This document shows positions 1 through 9,216 of a stretch of 64,000 nucleotides of DNA, piece after piece; within the stretch, counting starts at the first letter, position 1, and the number at the start of each line of letters is the position of its first letter. Origin of the DNA: Clostridium sp. OF03-18AA (lineage in GTDB: Bacteria; Bacillota; Clostridia; Lachnospirales; Lachnospiraceae); NCBI RefSeq assembly GCF_003478035.1, contig NZ_QUEP01000005.1:1-64000 (forward strand). The letters are read 5' to 3'. Made by a program: the position numbers and the translations under genes. A model generated the notes under the pieces. The model had not been told where the DNA came from and searched no databases. It saw only the letters and a list, made by a program, of their open reading frames with translations.

Positions 1-24
1 GCCCTGTTTCTCAAGGCGAGTATT

Positions 25-53
25 ATAATATCAAATCCCCGTCCAAAAGTCAA
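25..53 (-). promoter_or_regulatory. Strong leftward promoter at window edge
   Basis: Read on the minus strand this is TTGACT, a 17-base spacer and TATTAT, with a second overlapping TATAAT three bases later. It points out of the left edge of the window, so its gene is not visible. The near-consensus boxes suggest a highly expressed unit such as a stable RNA operon, but that is inference. Confidence 0.55.
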
Positions 54-202
54 CCATTTTTTACATGTTTTTTCGCTTTTCTTTACATCTTTTACGGTGT
101 TGTTACGCATGTGTTTCATTTTTACAACATATAGTATATTTTATCCGTTATCATGTACCATATATGCTCATCTATTCATATTTTCACAGATTCCCGGACT
201 GC

Positions 203-243
203 AAAAAAGAACCCGGGTTCACATCCAAAATGTTCCGGGTTCT
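203..243 (-). terminator. Intrinsic terminator of the two-component operon
   Basis: A perfect 9-bp stem (AGAACCCGG at 208-216, CCGGGTTCT at 235-243) encloses an 18-base loop. On the minus strand it is followed by six T residues. It lies directly after the stop of the histidine kinase gene. Confidence 0.85.
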
Positions 244-260
244 CTTTCTTCCATATATAT

Positions 261-1805
261 TTATGAATTTCTTCCGTCCAGCGTGAACCAGAATTCAACA
301 CCATTCTCCCAGTTCTTTACGCCATACTGCTGGTTGTGCGCATCCATGATCGCCTTGACGATCGAGAGACCGATTCCGGTTCCTCCGTATGCGCGGGTTC
401 TCGCCTTATCGACTTTATAGAACTTTGTCCAGAGATTCGGGATCGCCTCCTCCGGGATCGGAGTTCCGGTATTGAAGACAGATACACGGACGAGTCCGTT
501 CTCCGGGATCATCCTGATGATGATCTTTTTCTCGCCGTCAATGTGGTGGATCGCATTGCTCAGATAGTTGGTAACTACCTGCTCGATCTTAAACTCGTCC
601 GCCCAGACATAGACCGGTGTCTGATCGTCGAACTCCACCTGGATCTGGTTCTGCTCAATGAGGATCTTTGACGCATTCACAACGCCTTTGATCAGTTCCG
701 TCAGGTTAAAGCGGTCCATCACCGGCTTGTCGTTTCCGCTCTCGAGAGAAGAGAGTGTCAGAAGCTGTTTTACCATCTGATTCATCTTGTTGGCTTCATC
801 CACGATGACATCGCAATAGTAATCACGGCTCTCTTTCTCCTCTCCCATTCCTTCCTGAAGTCCCTCCGCGTATCCCTGGATCAGGGCGATCGGAGTTTTC
901 AGTTCATGGGAGACATTGGCGATGAATTCTTTTCGCATCTCATCGATCTTTGTCTTTTCCTCAATATCCTTCGTGAGCTGGTTATTTGCGGATTTCAGTT
1001 CTGAGATCGTCTCTTCCAGGCGTTCTGACAGCGTGTTCATGCTGTTGCCAAGGACCTGGATCTCCTCCATCTCATGCTTTTCCGGCTCATATTTCGCTTC
1101 GAAATCGAGATTCGACATCCGCTCAGAGAGGTTTGACAGGCGGTAGATCGGTTTTGAGATCTGTCGCGCTGTCAGGTAGATGACCAGCCCCCCGATCGCC
1201 GCTGCTATGATTCCCACATAGAGCAGGAACTGGTTTGCAAGCCGGACGCTCTCCCCGACGCTCGAGAGCGGCGCACTCATGATGAAGGCCGTGCTGTTGT
1301 CCGTGAAAAAGCCCCAGCTTTCCAGGTACATACTCTCGCGCTGCGGGTCGTACGTCTTCTGGATCTTGTACTGTTCGTTTTCTTCCAGGATCGTATACTT
1401 TGCCTTTGCCCAGCCGAAGATATACCGGTCCACGCGGTCTTTTAAGAACTTCGTATCCCGGGACGTCGAGTAGACCGTCGCGTCCTCCGTGCTGTTATCA
1501 ATGATCAGGACCGAAACATTCGCACTGTCGCTGAAGTTCCGGATCAGGCGCTGTAAGTTTCCTTCCGTGATGTTTCCGTTCGCGTCGCGATCGCGCTCCA
1601 TCGCTTCCTCGATCGTGATCCCGTTGTCTTTATTCTCCGCGATCTGGGCATCGATCGCCGTGTACATGGCATTTAATGCCTGGACTTTCTTCGTCACATA
1701 GAAGTCTTCCAGGTACCACTTGTTGACGCCCCAGATCACAGCCAGGATCACCGCGATCAGTCCAATGAACGTAACCGTCAGACGGGAACGTACCGATTTC
1801 ATCAT
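261..1805 (-). CDS. HAMP-domain sensor histidine kinase
   Basis: Membrane sensor kinase of 514 residues. A first membrane helix (about 8-27) is followed by an extracellular sensor region (about 30-190), a second helix (about 191-213) and a HAMP linker. The HisKA domain carries the phospho-acceptor His300 in the motif NVSHELKTP. The HATPase domain shows an N-box (NYLSNAIHH) and a glycine box (GGTGIGLSIVK). The start ATG overlaps the stop of the response regulator by four bases (ATGA), so the two are translationally coupled. The architecture resembles VanS-like cell-envelope sensors. The signal sensed cannot be told from sequence. Confidence 0.93.
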   Translation of the reverse strand: MMKSVRSRLTVTFIGLIAVILAVIWGVNKWYLEDFYVTKKVQALNAMYTAIDAQIAENKDNGITIEEAMERDRDANGNITEGNLQRLIRNFSDSANVSVLIIDNSTEDATVYSTSRDTKFLKDRVDRYIFGWAKAKYTILEENEQYKIQKTYDPQRESMYLESWGFFTDNSTAFIMSAPLSSVGESVRLANQFLLYVGIIAAAIGGLVIYLTARQISKPIYRLSNLSERMSNLDFEAKYEPEKHEMEEIQVLGNSMNTLSERLEETISELKSANNQLTKDIEEKTKIDEMRKEFIANVSHELKTPIALIQGYAEGLQEGMGEEKESRDYYCDVIVDEANKMNQMVKQLLTLSSLESGNDKPVMDRFNLTELIKGVVNASKILIEQNQIQVEFDDQTPVYVWADEFKIEQVVTNYLSNAIHHIDGEKKIIIRMIPENGLVRVSVFNTGTPIPEEAIPNLWTKFYKVDKARTRAYGGTGIGLSIVKAIMDAHNQQYGVKNWENGVEFWFTLDGRNS

Positions 1806-2482
1806 GCATCCACCTCGAGTTTATATCCCATGCCCCAGATGGTCTTGATGTTGTCGCCTTTCGGACCAAGTTTGCTTCTCAGCTTCTTGACATGTGTATC
1901 GATCGTTCTCGCATCACCGAAATAGTCATAGTTCCAGACATTATTCAGAATCTTTTCTCTGGAAAGTGCAATTCCTTTGTTTTCCATAAAGTAGGTGAGC
2001 AGCTCGAATTCCTTGTTGCTCAGATCCACAGGTTTTCCGTCGACTGTCACCTCGTGGGCGTCCTTGTCCACGCGGATTCCGTCCGCCTCCAGGATCTCGC
2101 CGGTCGCCACTCCGTTTCTACGGCGCAGGATCGCCTCGATCCTTGCAACAAGAATCTTCGGGCTGAACGGTTTTGAGATATATTCGTCCACGCCGAGCTC
2201 GAAGCCGAGAAGTTCATCTCTCTCTTCACTTCTCGCTGTCAGCATGATGATCGGAACCTGCGAGTAGCGGCGGATCGTTTTGCAGACCTCCCAGCCGTCC
2301 ATCTTCGGCATCATGACATCCAGGATCACAAGGCTGATATCCTTTTCTTTAAAGAAGATATCGATCGCCTCCTCGCCGTCCCCTGCTTCCAGAACACGGT
2401 ATCCTTTGATCGTCAGGAAGTCCTTTACGAGCTTGCGCATTCTCTCTTCATCGTCGACCATAAGTACTTTTATTGCATCCAT
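1802..2482 (-). CDS. OmpR-family response regulator
   Basis: Two-domain response regulator of 226 residues that should be phosphorylated by the kinase encoded immediately downstream. The receiver domain has acidic pocket residues Asp10/Asp11, the phosphorylation site Asp55 (LVILDVMMP) and the conserved lysine in ISKPF. The C-terminal winged-helix DNA-binding domain (about 130-226) ends with the usual RTIDTHVKKLR recognition helix region. The ATG is preceded by a GGAGGT ribosome binding site. It is the first gene of an RR-HK operon ending in the terminator at 203-243. Targets are unknown. Confidence 0.93.
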   Translation of the reverse strand: MDAIKVLMVDDEERMRKLVKDFLTIKGYRVLEAGDGEEAIDIFFKEKDISLVILDVMMPKMDGWEVCKTIRRYSQVPIIMLTARSEERDELLGFELGVDEYISKPFSPKILVARIEAILRRRNGVATGEILEADGIRVDKDAHEVTVDGKPVDLSNKEFELLTYFMENKGIALSREKILNNVWNYDYFGDARTIDTHVKKLRSKLGPKGDNIKTIWGMGYKLEVDA

Positions 2483-2529
2483 GAGTATTACCTCCGTATC
2501 TATTGTCTCACAAATTTCCTATAGAATAG

Positions 2530-2582
2530 AAAAATCCCACTTATCATCAGCTATATTTTAGCAGATAATAAGTGGGATTTCT
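2530..2582 (-). terminator. Intrinsic terminator after aspS
   Basis: A 13-bp stem (AAATCCCACTTAT and its complement) with an AT-rich loop follows the aspS stop. Minus-strand transcripts run into T-rich sequence after the stem. It separates aspS from the response regulator gene. Confidence 0.85.
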
Positions 2583-2655
2583 ATAAGTTCACGAACATTT
2601 CACAAAGGGATATTTCCGTTGTTCACGGGCATTTCTCTGGATGAAATTTCTCGTT

Positions 2656-4452
2656 TTATTCTTCTTCCTTCTTCTCCATGATCGCTATATCGAGATCCTC
2701 AAGCTGCTTCGGATCTACCGGAGCCGGAGCTTCCATCATGAGGCAGGATGCGTCTTTTACCTTCGGGAAGGCGATGACGTCACGGATGCTGTCTGCGCCT
2801 ACCATGAGCATAACGACACGGTCGAGACCGTATGCGAGACCAGCGTGCGGCGGTACTCCATACTTGAACGCGTCAAGAAGGAAACCGAACTGCTCTCTTG
2901 CTCTCTCTTTTGTGAAGCCGAGAACTTCGAACATCTTCTCCTGGATGTCATCCTGGTGGATACGGACGGATCCGCCGCCGAGCTCGGTACCGTTTAATAC
3001 GATATCGTATGCTTTCGCGCGGACTGCACCCGGATCGGTGTCGATAAGTGGAAGGTCTTCCTCCATCGGCATTGTGAATGGGTGGTGCATTGCAACATAA
3101 CGTCCCTCTTCCTCAGAGTACTCTAAGAGTGGGAACTCGGTTACCCACAGGAACTTGAAGTCGTCTTTCTTTAAGAGGTCTAACTGTCTTGCGATCTCGA
3201 GACGGAGATTTCCAAGAACATCGAATACAACTTTATTCTTGTCTGCTGCGAAGAACAGAAGGTCGCCCGGCTGTCCATCCATAGCCTTTACAAGAGCATC
3301 TAACTCTTCCGGCTTCATGAACTTGCCGAAGGAGCACTTGTAGGAACCATCCTCGTGAATTGCGAGGTACGCAAGTCCCTTTGCACCGAAGCCCTTTGCG
3401 TACTCAACGAGAGCATCGATCTTCTTTCTCGGCATTCCAGCCTGTCCGTTTGCGTTGATACCGCGGACAGAACCGCCGTTCTCAAGAGCGCTCTTGAATA
3501 CAACGAACTCACAGTCTTTTACGACGTCAGATACATTCTTTAATTCCATGCCAAAACGCATATCCGGCTTATCGGAACCGAAACGGTCCATCGCCTCGCG
3601 CCATGTCATACGAAGGATCGGAGTCTGGACATCCACGTTGCAGATCTCCTTGAAGAGTTTCTTTAAGAGTCTCTCATTGACTTCGAGAACGTCTTCCACG
3701 TCAACGAAGGATAACTCCATATCGATCTGTGTGAACTCCGGCTGACGGTCTGCACGGAGGTCCTCGTCACGGTAGCATCTTGCGAGCTGGAAGTAACGGT
3801 CCATACCGGAGCACATTAATAACTGTTTTAATAACTGCGGAGACTGCGGAAGAGCATAGAACTCGCCCGGATGTACACGGCTCGGTACGAGGTAGTCTCT
3901 CGCGCCTTCCGGTGTACTCTTAATAAGAGTCGGTGTCTCGATCTCAAGGAAACCTTCATCTGCAAGGAACTGGCGGACCATAGTTGCCACGCGGCTTCTT
4001 GTCATGATGTTTCTCTGGAGATCCGGACGGCGGAGGTCAAGATAACGATATTTTAAGCGGAGATCTTCTTTTGTCTTGCTGTTCTCCTCGATCGGGAACG
4101 GCGGTACCTCGGACTCAGAGAGGATTCTTAAAGATTTCGCTCTCATCTCGATCGTACCTGTCTTTAAGTTCGGGTTTGCTGCGCCGGAACGCTTTTCGAT
4201 CGTGCCGACAACCGCTACTGTGAACTCACTTCTTAATTTTTCAGCTTTTGCGAAGCTCTCAGCGCCGCAGTCGCTCTCCTCAAAGATGATCTGGATGATT
4301 CCGGAACGGTCACGAAGGTCGGTGAAAATGATCCCGCCTTTGTTTCTGCTCTTCTGGACCCATCCCATAAGTGTCATTTCCTGGCCTACGTTTGCCTCTG
4401 TGACTTCAGCACAGCGGCAGGAACGTTTTAAGCCTGCCATTGATTCTGCCAT
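2656..4452 (-). CDS. aspS: Aspartyl-tRNA synthetase
   Basis: Class II aminoacyl-tRNA synthetase charging tRNA-Asp; 598 residues, the usual bacterial AspRS length. An N-terminal OB-fold anticodon-binding domain precedes the catalytic core, with motif 2 (FQLARCYRDEDLRADRQPEF), a GAD insertion domain (about 290-410) and motif 3 (GLAYGLDRVVMLM). The start at 4452 is chosen because AGGAGG lies just upstream (4459-4464); an in-frame extension of 31 codons to 4545 has no homology or ribosome binding site. It lies 146 bp after hisS, the common hisS-aspS order. No T-box leader was found. Whether the enzyme is discriminating or not (Asp versus Asp/Asn) was not decided. Confidence 0.97.
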   Translation of the reverse strand: MAESMAGLKRSCRCAEVTEANVGQEMTLMGWVQKSRNKGGIIFTDLRDRSGIIQIIFEESDCGAESFAKAEKLRSEFTVAVVGTIEKRSGAANPNLKTGTIEMRAKSLRILSESEVPPFPIEENSKTKEDLRLKYRYLDLRRPDLQRNIMTRSRVATMVRQFLADEGFLEIETPTLIKSTPEGARDYLVPSRVHPGEFYALPQSPQLLKQLLMCSGMDRYFQLARCYRDEDLRADRQPEFTQIDMELSFVDVEDVLEVNERLLKKLFKEICNVDVQTPILRMTWREAMDRFGSDKPDMRFGMELKNVSDVVKDCEFVVFKSALENGGSVRGINANGQAGMPRKKIDALVEYAKGFGAKGLAYLAIHEDGSYKCSFGKFMKPEELDALVKAMDGQPGDLLFFAADKNKVVFDVLGNLRLEIARQLDLLKKDDFKFLWVTEFPLLEYSEEEGRYVAMHHPFTMPMEEDLPLIDTDPGAVRAKAYDIVLNGTELGGGSVRIHQDDIQEKMFEVLGFTKERAREQFGFLLDAFKYGVPPHAGLAYGLDRVVMLMVGADSIRDVIAFPKVKDASCLMMEAPAPVDPKQLEDLDIAIMEKKEEE

Positions 4453-4510
4453 GATTTTCCTCCTGATACAGCTGGAATATTTAAAAACATACCCGCTGAA
4501 TGTTATTGTA

Positions 4511-4580
4511 ATTTCAAGTCGAACATCCGTGAGATTACTCACCACTTAAAAGAGGTGGGAGTCTTCTCGACTGAGATAAA
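4511..4580. repeat. Dispersed repeat family E, full-length copy
   Basis: Lies in the hisS-aspS gap. Outer inverted words AGTCGA (4517) and TCGACT (4567) enclose a hairpin CCACTTAAAAGAGGTGG followed by GAGTCTTCT and GACTGAGATAAA. The same words recur at 48913-48956 and 58362-58398. The layout recalls the hairpin-bearing ends of IS200/IS605 elements, but no transposase is present, so a remnant or trans-mobilised element is inference. Confidence 0.6.
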
Positions 4581-4598
4581 GCTGTCCTTTTCCCGGTC

Positions 4599-5864
4599 TT
4601 AGTGCTTTAAGTCTTCCTTATAGAATTCCTTAAACTCACTGTAGCCTTCTTTTCCGAGCTGTTCCTTCTGGAACTTCTTATTTTTGTTCATCTGGGCTAC
4701 AAGGACGATCTTTCCCTCCTTGCGGGCAGTCATCGCCTCTTTCATAATGGAAGCAAGCTTCTCGGAGCTCATTCCCTTTTCGAAGAGCCACGCTTCCTTC
4801 TTATTTCCGCCCGGAACGGTAAAGCCATTGTCTAAAAGGATCGTAACGATTCTCTCAAAGCCGATGGAGAAACCACAGGCCGGTGTATCCATTCCTGTGA
4901 ACTTTCCGATCATCTTGTCATATCTTCCGCCGCCCGCTACGGAGCCGCCGAATCCTTCCATTGATACTTCAAAGATGGTTCCGGTGTAGTAGCCCATTCC
5001 ACGGACTAAGGTCGGGTCAAACGCAAGTTTGAAGCTTCCGTCAGAAACATCGCCGACTGTCTCCATGATCTGTGCAAGATTCTCAGCTGCACCGTCCTCC
5101 AACACACCCGCAAGGATCTCTCCCATACGGCGGACACCTGAGGCATCGTTTGTTGCCTGCCCCATAAGCTCTAAGTATTTATCGGCCGTCTCCTCGGAGT
5201 AGCCGTTTTCCATAAGCTCTGCCTTTACACCATCCGTACCGATCTTGTCCATTTTATCGACGGTGATGAATACCTTATCGATATCTTCCTCCGGGAATCC
5301 GCTGTATACGGCCATCGCACGGAGAAGCTTTCTGTCGTTGACGCGTACCTCGAAGCTGTTGTCCGGGCAGATCTTCTTTAACGCGGTCGTTGTCGCGAGG
5401 ATCAGCTCGATCTCGGCCTGATTCGTTGCGTCACCGAGAATATCGATATCACACTGGACGAACTGTCTGAAACGTCCCTTCTGCGGACGGTCTGCACGCC
5501 ATACGCTGCCTACCTGAAGTGCCTTAAACGGAGACGGAAGGTTTGCGGAGTTGTTGGAGTAATATCTGGATAACGGAAGTGTCAGATCATAGCGGAGTCC
5601 GCCGTCTGCCAGATCGTTCTCCGTCTCTGCTGTCTCGATATTTAATTTCTCGCCGCGCTTTAAGATCTTGAAGATCAGCTTCTCATTGTCGCCGCCCTGT
5701 TTGCTAAGGAGGTTCTCAATGTGCTCCACGCACGGAGTCTCGATCGCGGAAAATCCGAAGCCGCGGTAAGTCTCTTTGATCTGGTTCAGCACATAATCCC
5801 GGATCTGCATCTCTGCCGGGAGAATATCTTTCATGCCGGTGACCGGCTTTTTCTTTAATGCCAT
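4599..5864 (-). CDS. hisS: Histidyl-tRNA synthetase
   Basis: Class II synthetase charging tRNA-His, 421 residues. Visible features are the N-terminal KPVTGMKDILP motif, class II motif 2 (VGSVWRADRPQKGRFRQF), the histidine-binding region GMGYYTGTIFEV, and motif 3 (GFSIGFERIVTIL). The C-terminal anticodon domain is short. The start at 5864 (MALKKKP) has GAGGT upstream. A longer reading to 5918 is excluded because its ATG falls in the predicted -10 box at 5917-5922. It heads the hisS-aspS unit. HisZ-like paralogues lack a full set of motifs, so hisS is the better call. Confidence 0.95.
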   Translation of the reverse strand: MALKKKPVTGMKDILPAEMQIRDYVLNQIKETYRGFGFSAIETPCVEHIENLLSKQGGDNEKLIFKILKRGEKLNIETAETENDLADGGLRYDLTLPLSRYYSNNSANLPSPFKALQVGSVWRADRPQKGRFRQFVQCDIDILGDATNQAEIELILATTTALKKICPDNSFEVRVNDRKLLRAMAVYSGFPEEDIDKVFITVDKMDKIGTDGVKAELMENGYSEETADKYLELMGQATNDASGVRRMGEILAGVLEDGAAENLAQIMETVGDVSDGSFKLAFDPTLVRGMGYYTGTIFEVSMEGFGGSVAGGGRYDKMIGKFTGMDTPACGFSIGFERIVTILLDNGFTVPGGNKKEAWLFEKGMSSEKLASIMKEAMTARKEGKIVLVAQMNKNKKFQKEQLGKEGYSEFKEFYKEDLKH

Positions 5865-5916
5865 AAAGCTACCTCTGTTTCTCTCTTTATCGCGCAATTT
5901 CACGCCTACGTTCACC

Positions 5917-5945
5917 ATAATACGCTGATTGCCTTAGGTTTTCAA
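5917..5945 (-). promoter_or_regulatory. hisS promoter
   Basis: On the minus strand: TTGAAA (5940-5945), a 17-base spacer and TATTAT (5917-5922). The implied start of transcription near 5910 leaves a leader of about 45 nt, too short for a T-box riboswitch, and fixes the downstream ATG at 5864 as the hisS start. Confidence 0.7.
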
Positions 5946-6047
5946 GGGTTTTTTCTTTCCTTAATAAAAGTATTATATTTTTCGGACATGGATAAGTCAA
6001 CTTATTTTGTGAGTTTTTCCCATCCCTCAGCGAAAAGATCGTTACTG

Positions 6048-6143
6048 TACACGGGTAGGAATTTTCTGAACTGAAAATTCCGTACAGTACAGTGGTGGTA
6101 GTGGATTTTGCCGATTTGGAATGCGAAGCATCGGCAAAATCAG
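6048..6143. repeat. Dispersed repeat family A, copy 1
   Basis: Centred on an inverted repeat GGAATTTTC-N6-GAAAATTCC (6058-6081), flanked by GTTACTGTAC and GTACAGTAC, then by a second hairpin TTTTGCCGAT...ATCGGCAAAA. The reverse complement matches the element at 21812-21890 over most of its length. A third core is at 32217-32240. No coding potential. Confidence 0.7.
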
Positions 6144-6204
6144 TTACTGTTTGCGCAAGGCGTGAACAGTGACAAAAGAGCGGCGGGATCAGCCGCCTGC
6201 ATAG

Positions 6205-6241
6205 AAAAAGGACCTCCGCCAGGAAACGGAAGTCCTTTTTC
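6205..6241 (-). terminator. Terminator after the YfcC-like transporter
   Basis: The stem AAAAAGGAC(C)TCCG pairs with CGGAAGTCCTTTTT around a short loop. T-tracts lie on both sides, so it could act in either direction. It follows the transporter stop at 6260 on the minus strand. Confidence 0.85.
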
Positions 6242-6259
6242 CTTATATTATACGTCTTC

Positions 6260-7672
6260 CTACAGTCCGGTCCAGCCGATGCTCTGTAAGATCGTTAAAG
6301 ATGCGAATGAGAGGATCACCTGACATCCGAGGAGCGGCATAAGCCACTTTGCGTATTTTGTCCAGTCTGTCTTTGCGATTGCGAGGGAACCCATCAGAGT
6401 ACCTGCTGTCGGGAAGAGGCAGTTGGAGAAACCGTCACCGAACTGGAATGCCTGTACAGCAACCTGTCTTGTGATGCCTGCAAGGTCAGCAACCGGAACC
6501 ATAAGCGGCATAACTGCTACAGCCTGTCCGGAACCGGACGGAATGAAAAGGTTGATAACCAGGTTTGCAACGAACATGAAGTTCGCTCCGAGGATGGAAC
6601 CCATTCCGGACATCGGGATGGACAGCCAGTAAACGATCGTATTTAAGATGTTTCCGCTTGCAAGGATCACAGAAATACCATTTGCGAAGCCGACAATGAA
6701 CGCGGCGTTTACCATCTTGGAACAGCCACCGATAAATACCTTCGTTGTTCCGTTGATACCCATACCATTGAGAAGGCCAACAACAACCGCAAGTGTAAAG
6801 AATGTAGCTGCGATCTGATCATAGCTCCATTTATATTTTACAGAGCCAACCAGGATTACCGCAACCGCAACAACGAGACCGATCAGGCTGATCAGGTGCT
6901 TCGTTGTTAAACGTGCTTCGATCGCCTTCGCTCCATCTTTTCCTGCGCCCATGCTGTCAGATGCACTCATGCCAGCTTCATAGTTTAAGCTCTTCTTCGG
7001 ATCCGCCTTGATGGTTTTCATGTAACGGATTGTAAAGAAATAGCAGATCGCGAAGTTGATGATGTTTAATACGACACGGACACTGAAACCGGAGAAGATC
7101 GGGAGCTCCGCGATCGGCTGTGCAGTACCAATAGTGGAGGCGTTCGCCCATCCTACGTTGAATCCGGAATAAGCGCCCATATATACAAGCAGGAAGCCTG
7201 TGAAGGAATCATATCCTAAGTTTGTTGCAAGGATGATTCCGATCGGGATCAGGGCAACGACCGGGTTTGCGAAAACGCCTGCTGCGCCGCCGATGGACAT
7301 GAATGCCATTACTAAGAATACAAGTACGTTTACATTTAAGTTCTGCTTGGAAGCAAGTTTTCCGAAGGCAGCGTGGATCGCTCCTGTCTTTTCAAGGATC
7401 TCAACGGCACCGCCGACAAACATGATCATGACCATTAACTTTGCGGCTTTGTAGAATCCCTGTACGACTGCCATGATAGTTGCCCACGGACCGACCGGGG
7501 AAGCTTCTACGGTGTGATAGGTACCTGCGATAACCTTGTTTAAGTTGCCCACTTTCTCTGTATCGAATTCACCTGCCGGAACGATCCAGGTCAGGATGGC
7601 GCAGACGATCATGAGCATGAATAACAGTGCACATGTACTTGGGATCTGCAGCTTTTTCTTGTTGTTTTCCAT
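6260..7672 (-). CDS. YfcC/ArcD-family membrane transporter
   Basis: Integral membrane protein of 470 residues with about 12 hydrophobic segments, of the YfcC family (related to C4-dicarboxylate and basic amino-acid/peptide transporters). It starts with a short basic cytoplasmic tail and a first helix (about 12-32). A soluble loop lies around residues 225-260. Glycine-rich re-entrant motifs typical of the family are visible (GGAAGVFANP and NLFIPSGSGQAVAVMP). AAGGAG precedes the ATG. It lies 12 bp downstream of an M20 amidohydrolase, a pairing like AbgT with AbgA/B. This suggests uptake of an amidated or acylated amino acid that the hydrolase then cleaves. Substrate unknown. Confidence 0.85.
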   Translation of the reverse strand: MENNKKKLQIPSTCALLFMLMIVCAILTWIVPAGEFDTEKVGNLNKVIAGTYHTVEASPVGPWATIMAVVQGFYKAAKLMVMIMFVGGAVEILEKTGAIHAAFGKLASKQNLNVNVLVFLVMAFMSIGGAAGVFANPVVALIPIGIILATNLGYDSFTGFLLVYMGAYSGFNVGWANASTIGTAQPIAELPIFSGFSVRVVLNIINFAICYFFTIRYMKTIKADPKKSLNYEAGMSASDSMGAGKDGAKAIEARLTTKHLISLIGLVVAVAVILVGSVKYKWSYDQIAATFFTLAVVVGLLNGMGINGTTKVFIGGCSKMVNAAFIVGFANGISVILASGNILNTIVYWLSIPMSGMGSILGANFMFVANLVINLFIPSGSGQAVAVMPLMVPVADLAGITRQVAVQAFQFGDGFSNCLFPTAGTLMGSLAIAKTDWTKYAKWLMPLLGCQVILSFASLTILQSIGWTGL

Positions 7673-7684
7673 AAGTATTCTCCT

Positions 7685-8860
7685 TTATCTTAAGAAATCT
7701 CTCGCGTACTGGATGATGACGGATGCGCCTGTGCGGATGCACTTCTCATCGAATACGTTTTTAGAGTTATGAAGACCGTGTCTGGAATTCGGATCCTCGT
7801 TATTTCCGGATCCTAAGCGGAACTGTGCGCCCGGTCCGAACTTCGGGAAGAGAACAGAAAAGTCCTCGGAACCCATTGACGGATTCTTCACGTAGGAAAC
7901 ATGGTCAGCACCGATGGTCTTTGCAGCGGCCTCAGCAACTGCCTCGATGATGGAATCGTCATTTACGAGCGGCGGAACTCCGATTTCCCATTCAACCTCC
8001 GCAGTTCCTCTCATAGACTCGGCGCAGCCTTTTACGACGCGGTCGATGGCAGCCATCATTTTTTTGCGGCAGTCCGGATCAAGGCTTCTCAGTGTTCCAT
8101 GCATCTCCACATAATCCGGGATGATATTGTTTACTGTTCCGCCGTGGATGCTGCCGATGGTAAGAACGCCCGGATATACCGGATAGTTTTCACGGGAGAT
8201 CACGGTCTGAAGCTGTGTGATCACATAACCGGAGATTACGACCGGATCGATGCAGTTTTCCGGATGAGCGCCATGTCCGCCCTTTCCTTTGATCTTGATA
8301 TTAAAGAAATCATTGGACGCGTTTGCCGGTCCCTTTTTTAATCCGATGCTTCCGGCATCGATCTCCGGTGATACGTGGAGACCGATAAATGCGTCCGGTT
8401 TCGCAACCTGCGTGAAATTGCAGTCGACAAGCTCTCCGGCTCCCATATGCTCTTCTGCCGGCTGGAAGATCAGCATGACCGTTCCGGCAAGCTCCTCACG
8501 GATCTCTGATAATACCTTCGCGCAGTAGAGAAGCACGGTTGTGTGGATATCATGTCCGCAGGAATGGCAGGCACCATCATTCTCGGAGGCGAACGGAAGT
8601 CCTGTGAGTTCCTTCATCGGAAGTGCATCGATATCCTCGCGGATCGCAACGGTTTTTCCCGGTTTTCCGCCGCGGATAACGGCAACAACGCCGGTCTTCA
8701 TCCCGATCTCAGCGATCTCCACACCGTATTCCGTCAGTTTTTCGCGGATGAACTCCGTTGTCTTATATTCCTTGTTGCTAAGCTCCGGATGTCTATGAAT
8801 ATGTCTGCGAATGGCAATCATTTCATCTTCATACTTTGCTGTGAGACTCATTGTATCCAT
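7685..8860 (-). CDS. M20-family amidohydrolase/peptidase
   Basis: Cytosolic metal-dependent hydrolase of 391 residues, subfamily M20D (hippurate, N-acyl-amino-acid or IAA-conjugate hydrolases). Visible motifs are HRHPELS near the N-terminus, the metal-binding CHSCGHDIH segment with His103 and Asp104, the catalytic glutamate region PAEEHMGAG, and a C-terminal MGSEDFSVL metal ligand region. The dimerisation lid lies around residues 180-290. Starts at 8860, with AAAGGGG upstream. Its promoter is at 8907-8935 and the YfcC-like transporter follows in the same unit. The natural amide substrate is not predictable. Confidence 0.9.
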   Translation of the reverse strand: MDTMSLTAKYEDEMIAIRRHIHRHPELSNKEYKTTEFIREKLTEYGVEIAEIGMKTGVVAVIRGGKPGKTVAIREDIDALPMKELTGLPFASENDGACHSCGHDIHTTVLLYCAKVLSEIREELAGTVMLIFQPAEEHMGAGELVDCNFTQVAKPDAFIGLHVSPEIDAGSIGLKKGPANASNDFFNIKIKGKGGHGAHPENCIDPVVISGYVITQLQTVISRENYPVYPGVLTIGSIHGGTVNNIIPDYVEMHGTLRSLDPDCRKKMMAAIDRVVKGCAESMRGTAEVEWEIGVPPLVNDDSIIEAVAEAAAKTIGADHVSYVKNPSMGSEDFSVLFPKFGPGAQFRLGSGNNEDPNSRHGLHNSKNVFDEKCIRTGASVIIQYARDFLR

Positions 8861-8906
8861 AATGGAGTACCCCTTTCCAATTTATTTATAAATTTTTAAT
8901 ATTTGC

Positions 8907-8935
8907 ATTATAATACATTGTTCTTTAAAGTTCAA
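8907..8935 (-). promoter_or_regulatory. Promoter of the M20-transporter operon
   Basis: Minus-strand TTGAAC (8930-8935), 17-base spacer and TATAAT (8907-8912), about 47 bases upstream of the M20 start codon. Confidence 0.75.
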
Positions 8936-9077
8936 CCACTTTAATTCGGTAGCACTATAAGAATAAGATATGTCTGTCATAAACATCTTATATTCTGAAT
9001 CAGGAACGCCCCGTATAAAAGTCCCCGGATCAGGGAATCCTTCCGGAAAGCAGCGGTCTAAAACCACAACAAAACGA

Positions 9078-9106
9078 TTGCAATTTATGCCAAAAAATTT
9101 TATAAT
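9078..9106 (+). promoter_or_regulatory. relA promoter
   Basis: TTGCAA (9078-9083), 17-base spacer and TATAAT (9101-9106). Transcription would start near 9113, about 100 bases before the relA ATG. The leader shows no recognised riboswitch. Confidence 0.75.
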
Positions 9107-9216
9107 GGTTGATATATTTCAGGAGTGTCTGCTTTTGTCGAAAATACCGGGAAAACGACGGATTTCTGCGGCGGACATGACCGGATGGTACGCTAAAAAT
9201 GAAGGTGGGAGATTTT

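Noticed and set aside
5865..6260. T-box riboswitch ahead of hisS-aspS
   Set aside because: No T-box word (AGGGTGG-ACCGCG type) is found on the minus strand, and the predicted promoter leaves a leader of only about 45 nt.
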